Shown here piece by piece: positions 11,663-21,961 of a DNA stretch of 29,872 bases. This DNA comes from Dissophora ornata (taxonomy: Eukaryota > Mortierellomycota > Mortierellomycetes > Mortierellales > Mortierellaceae). The notes below the pieces were generated by a model. It did not search any database and had not been told where the DNA came from. It saw only the letters and a program-made list of their open reading frames with translations. The stretch lies in assembly GCA_025201705.1 (NCBI GenBank), contig MU616959.1, positions 1-29,872 of the forward strand. Direction: 5' to 3'. How positions within the stretch are numbered: the stretch's first letter is position 1; each line of letters starts with the position of its first letter. Both the position numbers and the translations under genes were made by a program.

Positions 11663-12405
11663 CTACCCATTACATTTTTCATCTTCGTGCCTCACCTCGG
11701 TGAGGAGCTGCTTGTCGTCTTCCACTTCTTTGAACGGCTCCCATTCTTCTTGATTGAGATTCCGCAGCATGTCTTTGTTCTCTTACTCGAATCGCTACAT
11801 TCTCCAGAAATCACAGGATCAGAAACAATTGATATCTGCTTACCTCCAGATGCCTAATACTTGTATCTTGGTAAGCCCTAAGTTCTCGGATCTGGCCTGT
11901 TGCTGCTCTTTTAATACCTTGGTTTGTTCTTCATGACGCTGCTCAAGTCCCTGTCGTTGTTGCCAGTGCAGCTTTTTGAGCTGCTTTAGCTAGCTTTCTT
12001 ACAATTCCTCGAGTTGGTCATACTGCCACTTATGTCGGCTTTGAAGCCACGGATGCTGATTTTCCTGCTGTAGATCATATCTACCTTTTCCTCAGTATAA
12101 AGAGTCAAGTTGCTGCTGTTTTTGTTGGAACCAATAAAGCGTGGCAAGCGCGTCATATGGCGGCTCCTGTTGGTCGTCGTGAGATTGCTCGAGCGGCGGT
12201 TGCTGCCTGCATTGCTGTCCCTCGAGATACTCGTGCCGTCGATGTTGTTGCTTTTGAAGGTAGGTGAGTTAGTTTTGTTGTTGGACTTTAAGAAGTTCAT
12301 AAGCTCATGGTCGTAGTACTGTTCCTTGAAATACTTCGTCAGTCGATGGAACTCAAATTTGAGCTGCTTATGGTTCTTTGGTAGCATGTCTGGAAGGCCG
12401 TCCAT
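11663..12405 (-). pseudogene. Decayed glutamine-rich coiled-coil protein gene (fragment)
   Basis: On the minus strand an ATG at 12405 opens a frame encoding a heptad-like, charged sequence (QLKFEFHRLTKYFKEQYYDH). Near 12300 the coding sense moves to another frame, where Gln/Glu/Lys/Leu-rich coiled-coil sequence continues to about 11690 (for example LKQLKKLHWQQRQGLEQRHE and MLRNLNQEEWEPFKEVEDD). This frame is broken by eight in-frame stops at 12271-12269, 12094-12092, 12001-11999, 11992-11990, 11842-11840, 11821-11819, 11797-11795 and 11785-11783: six TAA/TAG and two TGA, in a context where Gln (CAA/CAG) or Arg (CGA) codons are expected. The 152-codon ORF at 11986-12444 is largely the Asn/Ser-rich frame-shifted reading of the same CAA repeats. 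The parent may have been a kinase- or myosin-tail-like coiled coil; that is a guess. No kinase domain is present. Confidence 0.6.
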
Positions 12406-14176
12406 ATTGCTTATTTTGAATGGATGGAGGAGAGTGGAGTTCAAGAAGAAAGATAAAAAAGAGCATAAAATGGTTGCGTTTTTTCACGTAGTAAGCACTT
12501 GCTCCCGCGCTTGACCGCATGGAGGACCCGCGCGTGTAGCATAGAACATAATTCATCTCAAGACGTAGATAGTTTTTCGCTCAAGGGAAGGGGTTTGTGC
12601 GATTGTTTTTTGTCAGAAGGCTACACCTGTCATGCAGGGGGTTTGAGCGGAGAGTTTCCACCGTTGCAACAGTTATAAGCAACCACTCGTTGACTTGTAA
12701 TAAGCCACGAGCCAGAACATGTGCTCTGCAACGTTCCAAATAGAGAAGAAATCACACACCGCAGGCTTGCTCGGTCGAAGACACACAAGGTGCCAACGCA
12801 AAGAGATAGATAGCTATTGGAGGACATGGTGAGATATGCTGACATTTTGTTACGCAGAGTTGTTTTCCCTGCGCTGTAGACAGGGGTGAGTTGCTTGCTT
12901 GTTCATCGCTGTGGATGTCTCCGGGAGGACAATTCTGCCACAAAACAGCCAAACCCCCCCCCCCCCCACTTTATTTCTTTTTGGCAATGCCGCACAAGTG
13001 CCGTTCGACCTGCGATGTATGTCCAGAGACTGTCGTTCCTGGGTTTTATGATCGGCACGAAAGGCGACAGTGGCCTACATCATGTTTACACACGAACACA
13101 TTGTGTTGTGTCTGTTGTCGAGAATGATTTTTGTTTGTCTGGCAACCCAACAACAAGGCCAACACAAGTAAAACACTTTCCCGGTTCTCGACTCTCAGAC
13201 CCTGACAGGAGCAGCCTTGCGAGCATGGACGGGGTTGCGTGGGAGAAAGGGTAAGCGCTCAACAAACAGCAGCAGGGCCAGCACGGGTTTCATCATCAAG
13301 TCCAATTCAAAGCAGCAAAAGTGTTTAGTGATCTGAAAAAAAAAAAAAAAGTTTATTACAATCACAGCGGTACTTTTGTCAATGTTTGTCCTCCGCTCCC
13401 ATCGTCCAATCACCATCCGCGATCTATGCTTGATAACCGCTGATAAAAACAACAAATACAAACCTTGCAGGTGGGATAGGTGGGAGAACAAAAACAACAC
13501 AAGAAGAGGAGGGGGGAAAGCGAGGCGAGAGGCCTTGTCCGCAATGGCATTCTTTTTTTTTCTTTGCTTCTTCTTCACCTTTTTCCTCGCTCAAAGCTAG
13601 TCTCGCCTTGCTCTGGACAGTTACAAGGTCTCTACTTTCTATCGCCTTGGCTTGGATTCTCGGAAATGTTCTTTCCCAAAAGGAGGAATGATCTCATATG
13701 GAACACTGTCCGGTGAGAGACGACAAGAACGCAAGGCCAACGGCTTCTCTCCATCAAGATCCACGATGAAGGGCCAACAAGGCCGAGAATACTTCCGAGA
13801 GTCTAGATAACGGTGTTTGAAACACCAATGGAGACAAAGAGGCACGACGCGCACACCAGGTCTTGCAATTGGCCGCGAGGGAATGGAAATGGAGAGGGCA
13901 AAGAAGGTAAAACCCCCAACAGGGACACCGAAGGCGGGATGATCTAATCTCAGCTCAATACGAAGCGGAGGTGTCTTGCTGCTCTCCACACAATAACGTT
14001 TTTCTTTTTTCTTTTCTTGCTTGTGGACACCAATTTTTTCTTATTTCAGCCCGGCAAGTTTTTTAATCTCTCACTTTTCCACTTTCTTCTCTTTTCCTCT
14101 CTTTTCCTCTCTCTTCCTCATCACCCACCCTTCACCCACCCTATCCCTACACACCGCACCCACACTTATCGCCAAC
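12406..14176. other. Long intergenic region; only one weak ORF
   Basis: About 1.77 kb between the pseudogene and the GlcN6P deaminase start. It holds a C15-type run near 12954-12968, a poly-A tract near 13337-13350 and a poly-T/C-rich leader just before 14177. The only ORF of note is minus strand 13989-13639 (116 codons, starting MESSKTPPLRIEL). It has a basic, proline-rich composition, no recognised domain and no supporting signals; it could be a small gene divergent from the deaminase or chance. No RNA gene was recognised. Confidence 0.35.
13639..13989 (-). CDS. Doubtful small ORF, 116 aa
   Basis: A single uninterrupted frame from ATG at 13989 to a stop at 13639, divergent from the deaminase gene 188 bp away. 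The predicted protein has a hydrophobic stretch (GGFTFFALSI) and a basic C-terminus ending ESKPRR, with five cysteines. I recognise no domain and there is no codon or promoter evidence. Listed only because it is the one sizeable ATG-initiated frame in this 1.7-kb gap. Confidence 0.2.
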   Translation of the reverse strand: MESSKTPPLRIELRLDHPAFGVPVGGFTFFALSISIPSRPIARPGVRVVPLCLHWCFKHRYLDSRKYSRPCWPFIVDLDGEKPLALRSCRLSPDSVPYEIIPPFGKEHFRESKPRR

Positions 14177-15906
14177 ATGAGATTAGTTATTCGCAAGGAC
14201 TTTGAGGCCGTCTCATACCACGTCGGTAAGTGTCGGCATTCCCTTCCGTGTCGTCAACGCGCGCAACCAGAATTCGCGCCTTGTCATTTCATCGAAACTC
14301 ACTCCTCCACTCCTTTTTTTTTTTTTTTNNNNNNNNNNTTTCTCCCACTCTATTTTGTTTGCGGTTGTCTGTTTTTGTAGCCAAGTATGTCAAGGAGCGC
14401 ATCAAGGAGTTTGCTCCAACCGCCACCAAGCCCTTCGTGCTCGGACTCCCCACCGGTTCTTCACCCATCGGTGTCTACAGAAACTTGGTCAAGTTCCACC
14501 AGGCTGGTGAGCTCTCTTTCCAGAACATCATCACCTTCAACATGGACGAATACGTTGGACTGCCCAGGTAAGAACAGAAAAAAAAAAAGAAACCGCGAGC
14601 AAGGAAGTGTGAGTTTGGATGTGATCACACGCCTGTGGGATCGTTTTGCTGGGTCTCAAAGAGGTCGAGTAAAAAAAATTAAAAAAAAAAAAAGAGGGGA
14701 ACACACACTCAAAAACCAAAACGCTGGGACTCACACCCTTGACGGTCGCCGGGTCTCAGACATACTCTGCGACAAGCGTTGAGCTGTCCGCTCACACGTA
14801 CTGAAAACCACGTTCGTCAGAGAGAAGGAAGGCAGCATCATGACGCATTGCGGCGCAGAAAGAAGGGCAACCTGCATAGAAGAAAGGCTGCATGATAATC
14901 TTCACCAAACGAGCGGCACTCTAATCCTATTCTATTATCTAACCTAATCTGTCCTGTAGAGATCATCCCGAGTCGTACCACTCGTTCATGTGGAGCAATC
15001 TCTTCAAGCACGTTGATATCCTCCCCGAGAACGTTCACATCCTCGACGGAAACGCCGGTGATTTGGATCTCGAGTGCCAGCGCTACGAGGAGAAGATCGC
15101 CGCCGTCGGAGGCATTGAGCTCTTCTTGGGCGGCATTGGTCCCGATGGTCATATTGCCTTCAACGAACCTGGCTCATCCCTCAACTCCCGTACCCGTGTC
15201 AAGACCCTCGCCTACGACACCATTGTCGCCAACGCTCGCTTCTTTGACAACGATATCACCAAAGTCCCTAACCTGGCCCTGACCGTCGGTGTTGCGTAAG
15301 TTTTCCTGTTCCTTGGCCACTACTGGCGAGCTGATAGAATGTTATTCCATGAGAGGCCCCCCTGCACAACATCGACCCAACTGCTCGCGCCATTGCCGCG
15401 TTTGGATCGCTCGCTTTCAGTAACGCCGAGGATCTCGCGCAATTGATCTTGACTAAACAGGAAAGGCGGACAGGAAATATAAACTAAAATGACGGGATGA
15501 TAATCAACATGCCGCTTCGGCTCCCACCCTCCCATCTTCCCTCAGGGTTGCACAAACATCGTTATCTAACTTAATTTTCTTTTGCTCTCTTCATTTTGCG
15601 TTTAGCACTGTCATGGATGCCCGTGAGGTCTGCATCATCATCACCGGTGCCCACAAGGCCCTGGCCTTGGCCAAGTGCATTGAAGAGGGTGTCAACCACA
15701 TGTGGACTGTCTCTGCTATCCAGCTTCACCCTCGCGGAATGGTTGTCTGCGACGAAGATGCTACCCTGGAACTCCACGTAAAGACCGTCAACTACTTCAA
15801 GTCGATCGAGAAGGTCCACGAGCAGCTCATTGGATCTGACAACGTCGGTTTGCAGGGCGGTGTCCGCTCGTGGCGCGGTGGTGCCGAGTCGACCTACCAC
15901 CAGTAA
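14177..15906 (+). CDS. NAG1: Glucosamine-6-phosphate deaminase/isomerase, 290 aa, four exons
   Basis: Converts glucosamine-6-phosphate to fructose-6-phosphate and ammonia, the last step of N-acetylglucosamine (chitin-derived) catabolism; cytosolic. Exons 14177-14225, 14381-14567, 14960-15295 and 15606-15906 join in phase to 873 nt. Family residues sit at the same numbers as in E. coli NagB: D72 in NMDEYVGL, D141/H143/E148 in [14 protein letters not shown] (catalytic), and S151, S152, R158, K160, T161, which form the allosteric GlcNAc-6-P site in the bacterial enzyme. The phosphate loop [12 protein letters not shown] is intact. The C-terminus is longer than in bacteria, as in animal GNPDA. The start is preceded by a CT/CA-rich leader. 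Intron 1 contains a 10-N assembly gap in a poly-T run. The gene converges on the omega-amidase gene. Confidence 0.95.
14329..14338. other. Ten-N assembly gap in a poly-T tract
   Basis: Ten ambiguous bases lie inside intron 1 of the deaminase gene, flanked on both sides by T. The true homopolymer length is unresolved. No coding sequence is affected because the gap is wholly intronic. Confidence 0.99.
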
Positions 15907-16210
15907 TCAACAACATCACAAATTGGTGGAGGCGGTTCTCTGGCCCCATTATATTCTAATATCCCCTCGAGAAAGATAGAAAAACACAAACCCTACAACG
16001 TTTGCCATCTCCCCCTCATTGCTTGTCTCATTTCGTTCATCACCATTATTTTTTATTTCTCTTTAACTGTCTGTCCAACGGCAGAGCTCTTGTACAATTC
16101 ATCCATTTCCTTGCTAAAAAGTACCCATCCAAATAATAAAACCCATTCAAATTTGCGTCCAACTGGTCTCAATAGTGAGTCTACTTTATTTTCCAACAAG
16201 GGATTTAGTT
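15907..16210. terminator. Convergent 3' region of the deaminase and omega-amidase genes
   Basis: A 304-bp AT-rich stretch between two stop codons, with a + strand aataaa at 16135-16140 as a candidate polyadenylation signal and T-rich blocks that would be A-rich for the opposite transcript. Nothing else was seen. Confidence 0.4.
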
Positions 16211-17692
16211 TTAGGGCTTCACTTTGGAGATATCGGCGTACAAATCAAAGCGACGCTGGGTTGTCAGAGGAATGCTTTGACGGAATTCAGCCATGTTTGT
16301 GAGATCTATTAAAATAATTGGTGGCAAAACAAGCAACACGGCCTATTAGAACAATAGCTCGGTATCGGAATAAGGGTTAATAAAAGAAGGTTGGTGACTT
16401 TACCGAGATCCGCATAGATGATGCCTTGCTTCTCATCCATGGTTTGGAGCACATTCCCAGCAGGACCCACAACGGTCGAGTGGCCCCATGCATGGTAGTT
16501 AGCGCTAAGATCACGCGCTGGTGAGCATGCAGCGACAAAGATCTGGTTGTCGACTGCCCTGGCACGTTGCAGCAACTCCCAGTGCAGAGGACCCGTTACC
16601 ATGTTAAAGGCTCCGGGGTAAATCATAGCAAAGCACCCTAATAATAATGGGGGAAAAAAAAGGTAGTGCGTAACACTGTGGTCAGCTGTGCTCTCTTCCA
16701 TGTTGTAAAAAACGGCGTTTTTTTTTAACATCAAAATGCAATAGGAGCTAGCTATTACCTTGACGTGCAGCAATCATGGCTGGCTCTGGGAAACGGATGT
16801 CGTAGCAAATACCCACGCCAATCTTTCCAAAGTCTAGGAGATTGAAAAACGTCCCCAAGATGTATATGTGAGTACCTTCTTCACGATACACTTGAAATTC
16901 TGGGGTGCATTATGTCTGTGGCGATCGATCGTGAGAAATTAAAAGAGAAGTATCTACTATGATACCTGTGTCGACATGAGTCAACTGATTGCCCGCGGTC
17001 AGGGTCTCGCTCTCTTGGAAGCGGATCTTTCCAGGCACGTCAATGTCAAAGAGGTGGACCTTTCTGTGCGTGGCAATGATCTCTCCGTCGGGGTTGTAGA
17101 TCGTGCAGGTGTTGTAGATCTTGCCGTCAGTCTCATCGCGTTCTGGGATCGAACCTCCGATCAGATACGCCTTGGCGTCCTATTGGGGGAGTGATCACCG
17201 TCATTCATATTTAGATTGTGTGCTGCAAAGAGCCACGCGTCTTGGCGGTTGTTTTCACGCCTGTGCTTTGGTGCCGTAGTGCCTTACTTTGGCCATGGAT
17301 GAGAGTGCCTTGACGGATGGACCGTCCTTCAGACTCTCGGCGTACTCTGGAAAGTAGTTTGTTCCATAAGGCGAGTTGAAGCACTCCTACGAGAGTGAGG
17401 TTGAGATGACATGGAGTGAGCGCTCTGTGTCTTGCGGCATAGCGTATACAAACCGAGAGAGAGAGAGAGCGGGGGTGGTGGCGCAACGGGCATGTACCGG
17501 AAGGACGATGAGGTTGGCGTTGTTGGATGCAGCCTGGAGGACGTGCGTGCGTGCGTTGGCGAGATTAGCATCCTTGTCTGCGGTGACGGCAAGCTGGATG
17601 AGAGCCAGCTTGCATGGCTTTGCTGCGGAGGATGACATTGTGGAGAGGGACCTGAAGGATTGCTTGAGAGAAGAAGTAGCGACGCGCAGCAT
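16211..17692 (-). CDS. NIT2: Omega-amidase / nitrilase-family Nit2, 311 aa, seven exons
   Basis: Hydrolyses alpha-ketoglutaramate and alpha-ketosuccinamate to the keto acid and ammonia (glutamine transaminase pathway); a carbon-nitrogen hydrolase. Exons descending: 17692-17498, 17386-17288, 17179-16966, 16899-16876 (24 nt), 16833-16759, 16637-16404, 16305-16211; total 936 nt, all in phase. The catalytic triad is visible: E66 (in [10 protein letters not shown], first codon of exon 2), K138 (HRKVHLFD) and C187 ([12 protein letters not shown]). The C-terminal part carries the Nit2-like [20 protein letters not shown] and AWGHSTVV. The N-terminus is a basic, Ser-rich, acid-free stretch ([19 protein letters not shown]), typical of a mitochondrial presequence. 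A second in-frame ATG at 17638, in a good context, would give a cytosolic form of family-typical length. Confidence 0.92.
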
Positions 17693-18473
17693 GACCGCCG
17701 GAGAATAAGTTAGAGGAGGTGCAAGAGGTCAAGAGGAGTGCCAGTGACAGCACCCAGTGTAGGGCAGCATCACGTCACGTGCACGCAGGTATGCGAAAGA
17801 GCCATATACGGCAGGTGGACCGCAGCGTTGTTGGATCCCTCTCTTACTTTTCTCCAAAGGTGTGTTTGTGCGTCCGCTGTGCTGTGGCCGGGGAGCATCC
17901 ATCCAGCAGCCATCCATCGATCCATCATCCCATCCATTCGCTAGCCCCATCCCCCTCCCCGCCGACTATCCGCGTGCAGCAGCATCCCTCCCACATATCC
18001 TCGGTATCGCTTGTCACCAACCATCTACCATCGACAGCCAACGCCCCTACACCGCTCGAACAATTGAACAATCGAGCATTGAAAATTTTTGACGACTTAA
18101 TTATTGAATGGAGGCATTCTCAGGGCAACCACCAAACTTCGCTCTGGAAGCACCAAAACGCCTCCCTCCCTCGTCTTTGTTCAATTGTCTAACTACCCCG
18201 CCAGAACTGCCCTCACCACTCGCATCGACAACAAGGACTGCCTCGAGCTGATCGAGATGTCTACGCTGGAGAGGCCTTTGATGATACATCGCGCTTGGCT
18301 CTTCGACAGGTCCCGTTCCTTTCGTTTCCTTCTCGAGTCTTCCTCTCTGAAATACGAGAGGATTGGCAAAGGAAGAGAAGAAGCGGGCGACACTCATACG
18401 AGCGAATCGGTATTTTGCTTTTGGTTTACTAATATCTTTTCTCGAAAACATTAAATGATAGAAGCATATCAAA
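17693..18473. promoter_or_regulatory. Divergent promoter region, omega-amidase (-) and ribosomal protein uS8 (+)
   Basis: 781 bp between two divergent starts. The right end looks like a 5'-UTR intron of the ribosomal-protein gene: a branch-like tttactaat (about 18423-18431) lies roughly 30 nt before gatag, which ends 14 nt before the ATG; a donor such as gtattttgc near 18410 is too close, so a distal donor was not settled. The middle is rich in ccatcc/cccatcc repeats near 17898-17955. No TATA box was recognised. Confidence 0.4.
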
Positions 18474-19230
18474 ATGGTCCGCATCTCCGTCTTGAACGAC
18501 TGCCTCAACAACATCAACAACGCTGAGAAGCGTGGCAAGCGCCAGGTCTTGATCCGTCCTTCCTCCAAGGTCATCGTCAAGTTCTTGTCCTTGATGCAGA
18601 AGCGCGGTATGTTTTACCCTAATTATCATTTTTTTATTCCCAAACATATTTCGACGTGTATTACTTTTCCTTTTCTTTTTGAACCGGAGGTGTATATACT
18701 TGGATGAATGTTCACTGCAGGAGAAGAGGAGTATCTCCCTGTGCAGAATTTCGGTGCCACAACATTTGTCCTTTATGCTTTTCCGAATACCAAAAGCGAC
18801 GCCTGATACAAGCTGTTGGTGTTGTCAAAGACTTGGAACTCTTTGACAAATGGCCAACAGCCTATACTTGGCGGTGACATTTTTTCTAGCCGAGGAAAAC
18901 CAGTACCTGCTCCCCGATGCAATGTCCACTTCATAACTAACATTATGCGCTTTTTCGACTCTTTATTTAGGTTACATTGGCGAGTTCGAGGAGATCGATG
19001 ACCACCGTTCCGGCAAGATCGTTGTCCAGCTCATCGGACGCATCAACAAGACCGGTGTCATCTCCCCCCGCTTCAACATCAAGTTGAACGAGCTCGAGAA
19101 GTGGATCGCCCGTCTCTTGCCTTCCCGCCAGTTCGGTTACATTATCCTCACCACCTCTGCCGGTATCATGGACCACGAGGAGGCCCGTCGCCGCCACACC
19201 GGAGGAAAGGTTTTGGGTTACTTCTACTAA
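18474..19230 (+). CDS. RPS22: 40S ribosomal protein uS8 (S22/S15a), 130 aa, two exons
   Basis: Structural protein of the small ribosomal subunit that binds the central domain of 18S rRNA. Exon 1 is 18474-18606 and exon 2 is 18971-19230, joined within a Gly codon to 393 nt. This gives 130 residues, the invariant family length. The sequence is near-canonical: start [20 protein letters not shown], middle [16 protein letters not shown], end [10 protein letters not shown] candidate polyadenylation signal aataaa follows at about 19271. The 364-bp intron is unusual in containing well-formed inverted repeats (see the separate entry). It converges on the ORMDL gene. Confidence 0.97.
18753..18866 (+). 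ncRNA. Possible H/ACA-type snoRNA or other structured RNA inside the uS8 intron
   Basis: In the 364-bp intron, positions 18812-18861 form a long hairpin: GCTGTTGG pairs with CCAACAGC (8 bp), a small asymmetric internal loop follows, then TTGTCAAAGA pairs with TCTTTGACAA (10 bp) around an 8-nt loop. Directly 5' is ATACAA (18806-18811), fitting the ANANNA H box. Before it is a weaker hairpin (GGTG/CGCC at 18753-18803, with an inner GCTTTT/AAAAGC at 18777-18797). A tail ATA at 18864-18866 could stand in for the ACA box. A further perfect stem (CTGCAGGAGA with TCTCC...TGCAG) lies at 18715-18746. Ribosomal-protein introns commonly host snoRNAs. Against this, the internal loop is small for a pseudouridylation pocket and ACA is not exact. 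Confidence 0.35.
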
Positions 19231-19645
19231 ACGACTTTGCAGGATCGGCAACGACAGTGTTTTCATTTTGAATAAACATCTCGATGGAAATAACAACAAT
19301 GGCAACTGTGGAACATTGTGAGGACTGAGAATATGTATTTTTTATTTGTATATCGGGACATGGCACTGGAGAGGAATGAAATACTACTTCAAAGGATATG
19401 TTAAAAAGTCTGCGCGATGGCTATTTACTATCATTATATGTACAACTGTGTTGAGATGGACTAGAGACTTGCGGGGGAAAAAAAGATATGCATATCCCGG
19501 TAGTCGTGTTGTGAGGCCCCCCTCCTCTTTTTCTTCCATGTCCATTTTTTGCTTCGCCCAAAATTTTAAAAGACTGAGCAGGGGGAGGAGGAAAGTGGTG
19601 ACCACATGCCTCAGCTATGGTCCCATAGCATTGTTCTTTGTGGGT
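19231..19645. terminator. Convergent 3' region of uS8 and ORMDL genes
   Basis: 415 bp between stop codons, with AT-rich sequence and aataaa near 19271 for the + transcript. No gene was seen; ORFs here lack recognisable content. Confidence 0.4.
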
Positions 19646-21304
19646 CTATTGCTGCAGTCCATGATCAATCTTTTGGTTGATGTCGAACAGGCGGACCTGG
19701 TGCATGGCTGGTAATTTTGCGATGAGATTGATGATTGTGGCGATGAGGTTGATCGAGAACGCGGACGGCGCATAGTGTGTGTAATGTGTGCTAAGCAAGA
19801 ACCTACAAAGAGAGAAAGAGAGAGAAGAGGGAAGGGGGCGTCAGCGTTTGGGTGTGTTTGCTGTTGCGCTTCGGCACGTTTGTTTGTCAGACTACACCAA
19901 AATGTGTAAAGGTCATCCGAATGTGTAAAAGTCACCAGATGAAAATGTTTGACCATCCCCTTCTTCTTCCCCCTGCCATCTCCTCCCTCCCTCGCTCCAG
20001 CCCTTTGGCCATTGTACGCTGAGCACGGGCAACCATCTTTGTTGTCTTTTTCCTCCCGAATTGCATTTTGCTGCTGCGTCGTGTTGTATGCATTGCTTTG
20101 TCCTCATTATCTGCAGTGTGTGGTCGTGTGTGAGTGCGGATTGTCCTGTTGCCGAGTGCTGGTGCTGTCTTGCGCATTCCTTTCTTGCGATCAAGAGACG
20201 AGTCGTGTGCCCAATGTCGCCTTTGTTTTCCGCCCCATCATTGTCTATTCCGTTTAAGATTTATAACTCGTTGATTGTGCACAATAACAACAACAAAAAA
20301 ATGACCGCATCTTTTGCCCATCAACCGCATGCCAAGGACCAGAAACGGGCCATGAGAGCAAATGAACCATGGCGTTGATAGCACAAATTACATCGCTAGG
20401 CCATGTACCACCTCAATAACGCCGCAAAAGAAGACGACTTACAGGACAATCGGCACGGTTGTCAGATACTTGCGTGTGGCAGTGAACTGAACACCTCCGT
20501 CAATCTGTTCCCAGAGCGTGATCCCGTCATAGGCCCCTTGCGTGAACTCGAAAGGCACGCCTGTCACGGCGTGGAACATGATGTAGCTCCCCTAAATGAT
20601 CAATGTTCATCAGGTTAGTGTGATGGCTAAAATCAAAAAAATCTCGACAGCCGCTTTGTGCTCCCTTGTTCCTGTATCCTTTTCAGGAACAACGCCTTGG
20701 TGTCGTTGGATGTTTTTTTTTTTTTTTTGCTCAACCATGGAAAGAAAGGAGTAAAGAAATGTGATCTCATGACCTCAATACTTGGTATTGTACCTCCCCC
20801 ACACGACTGATTATTATTGTACTTGTCTCTTTTTCTCGGGATGAGATAAACGGGTCACCCCACAACTTACGATGTTGTAGGTCAGAGTGGTCAGGGTCCA
20901 CGAAAGCTCTGGCGACATGCCGGGGATGATGTCAAAGAAAAACTTGATGAGGAAGATGATAATCACGTTGGTCATCCATGCTCCTGTGTTTTTTTTTTTT
21001 TGTGCAGCAATGCAGCAAATCACATATTGGACAGACATGAGATGATTAGTAAGGCAATCCGCTGATTTCTTGTCTTGGCATTGCGGGAGAGGTGAGCACG
21101 TATGTGAAACGTGATGGCCGAATTATTGAGCTTTTTCTCAAACCGAGTATAGTCGAGTGGTGTACAGGAACAGACATGGGGTACATGCCTGTGTGTATGC
21201 TGTGCTGTACCTTTGTCGTTGACCCATGAAGAGTTGAGGTTTGTCTGTGAATGTTGATCGAGGACTTGGACATAGTCCATCTTGTACATTGCTGCGAGCG
21301 TCAT
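19646..21304 (-). CDS. ORM1: ORMDL/Orm family ER membrane regulator of serine palmitoyltransferase, 170 aa, four exons
   Basis: Orm proteins sit in the ER membrane and inhibit serine palmitoyltransferase, the first enzyme of sphingolipid synthesis. Exons descending: 21304-21211, 20983-20871, 20591-20443, 19802-19646; 513 nt in phase. Family hallmarks are [14 protein letters not shown] at the start of the conserved core, [17 protein letters not shown], the block [39 protein letters not shown] and [14 protein letters not shown]. Four hydrophobic segments are visible. The N-terminal extension before the core is only about 17-22 residues, shorter than that of yeast Orm1/2 with its Ypk1-controlled serines, so that mode of control is not obvious here. 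Alternative starts at Met6 and Met9 are possible. Intron 3 is 640 bp. The choice between Orm1 and Orm2 names is arbitrary. Confidence 0.93.
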
Positions 21305-21961
21305 GGCTGTGTGGCGGTGTGTTGGTGGGCTGAAGAGGTAGCGGATATTTGTTTACGAGGCAGGGAGCAGCGGCAGTGCGAGGACCAAGAAGAGTAAGAA
21401 GAGTCGTTGTGGATGGATGAGGAGTATGACAAGAAAAGGGAAGGAAAGAAAGGAAGGAAAGACAGGAGAGCATGTGGAAGAGAGATCGAAATAATTGATT
21501 GATTCTTGCAAAAAGGGCGCAGTGATCACAGACACGCGCACCCACACACAGACGTGATTGAGGTCATTCGCACACGTCTCAACATGCGCAAGGGCCACCA
21601 CCATGCCGCTGTTTGCTGCTATTGCCCTGCCACGACACACGACAGGCAACGATGCAGCGACACAACACGCCTCGAAACAAATGGATACTGCCGCTCCCCC
21701 CCTTTCCTGCGAACGATCTTCATTGTCGTTGAGGATCGGGCTGTTGATCGATTACTGAATGCGGTTGTGGATGTACAAACATCAAACGAAGGACTGTGAT
21801 GCCGAGGTGTATGAGGATCATGAGGAACAAAGTTTACAGATCATCCCTTCTCATTAATTTTATCCCTCTGTGACTTTGGACCGCCAAAGGGATGGCGAAC
21901 CATTCGTCTCGCATCCCTCTTCCCTCTTCCCCCCTCCTATTCATAAAACCTGTGCGCCATC
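21305..21961. promoter_or_regulatory. Intergenic region upstream of ORMDL and the small + gene
   Basis: 657 bp between divergent starts. It contains purine-rich stretches near 21425-21470 (the CT-rich leader of ORMDL on the minus strand) and CA-rich sequence near 21535-21552. No TATA box or RNA gene was recognised. Confidence 0.35.

Noticed and set aside
11986..12444. 152-codon minus-strand ORF as an intact gene
   Set aside because: Its Asn/Ser-rich second half is the shifted reading of CAA/CAG codons, and coiled-coil sense continues in another frame with many stops; a pseudogene explains it better.
12940..12975. C homopolymer as a possible functional element
   Set aside because: A simple C run with no associated gene signal; likely low-complexity sequence or length error.
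13337..13350. Poly-A tract as the tail of a retroelement
   Set aside because: Poly-A/T runs of this size are common throughout the window's introns and spacers, and no target-site duplication or element body was seen.
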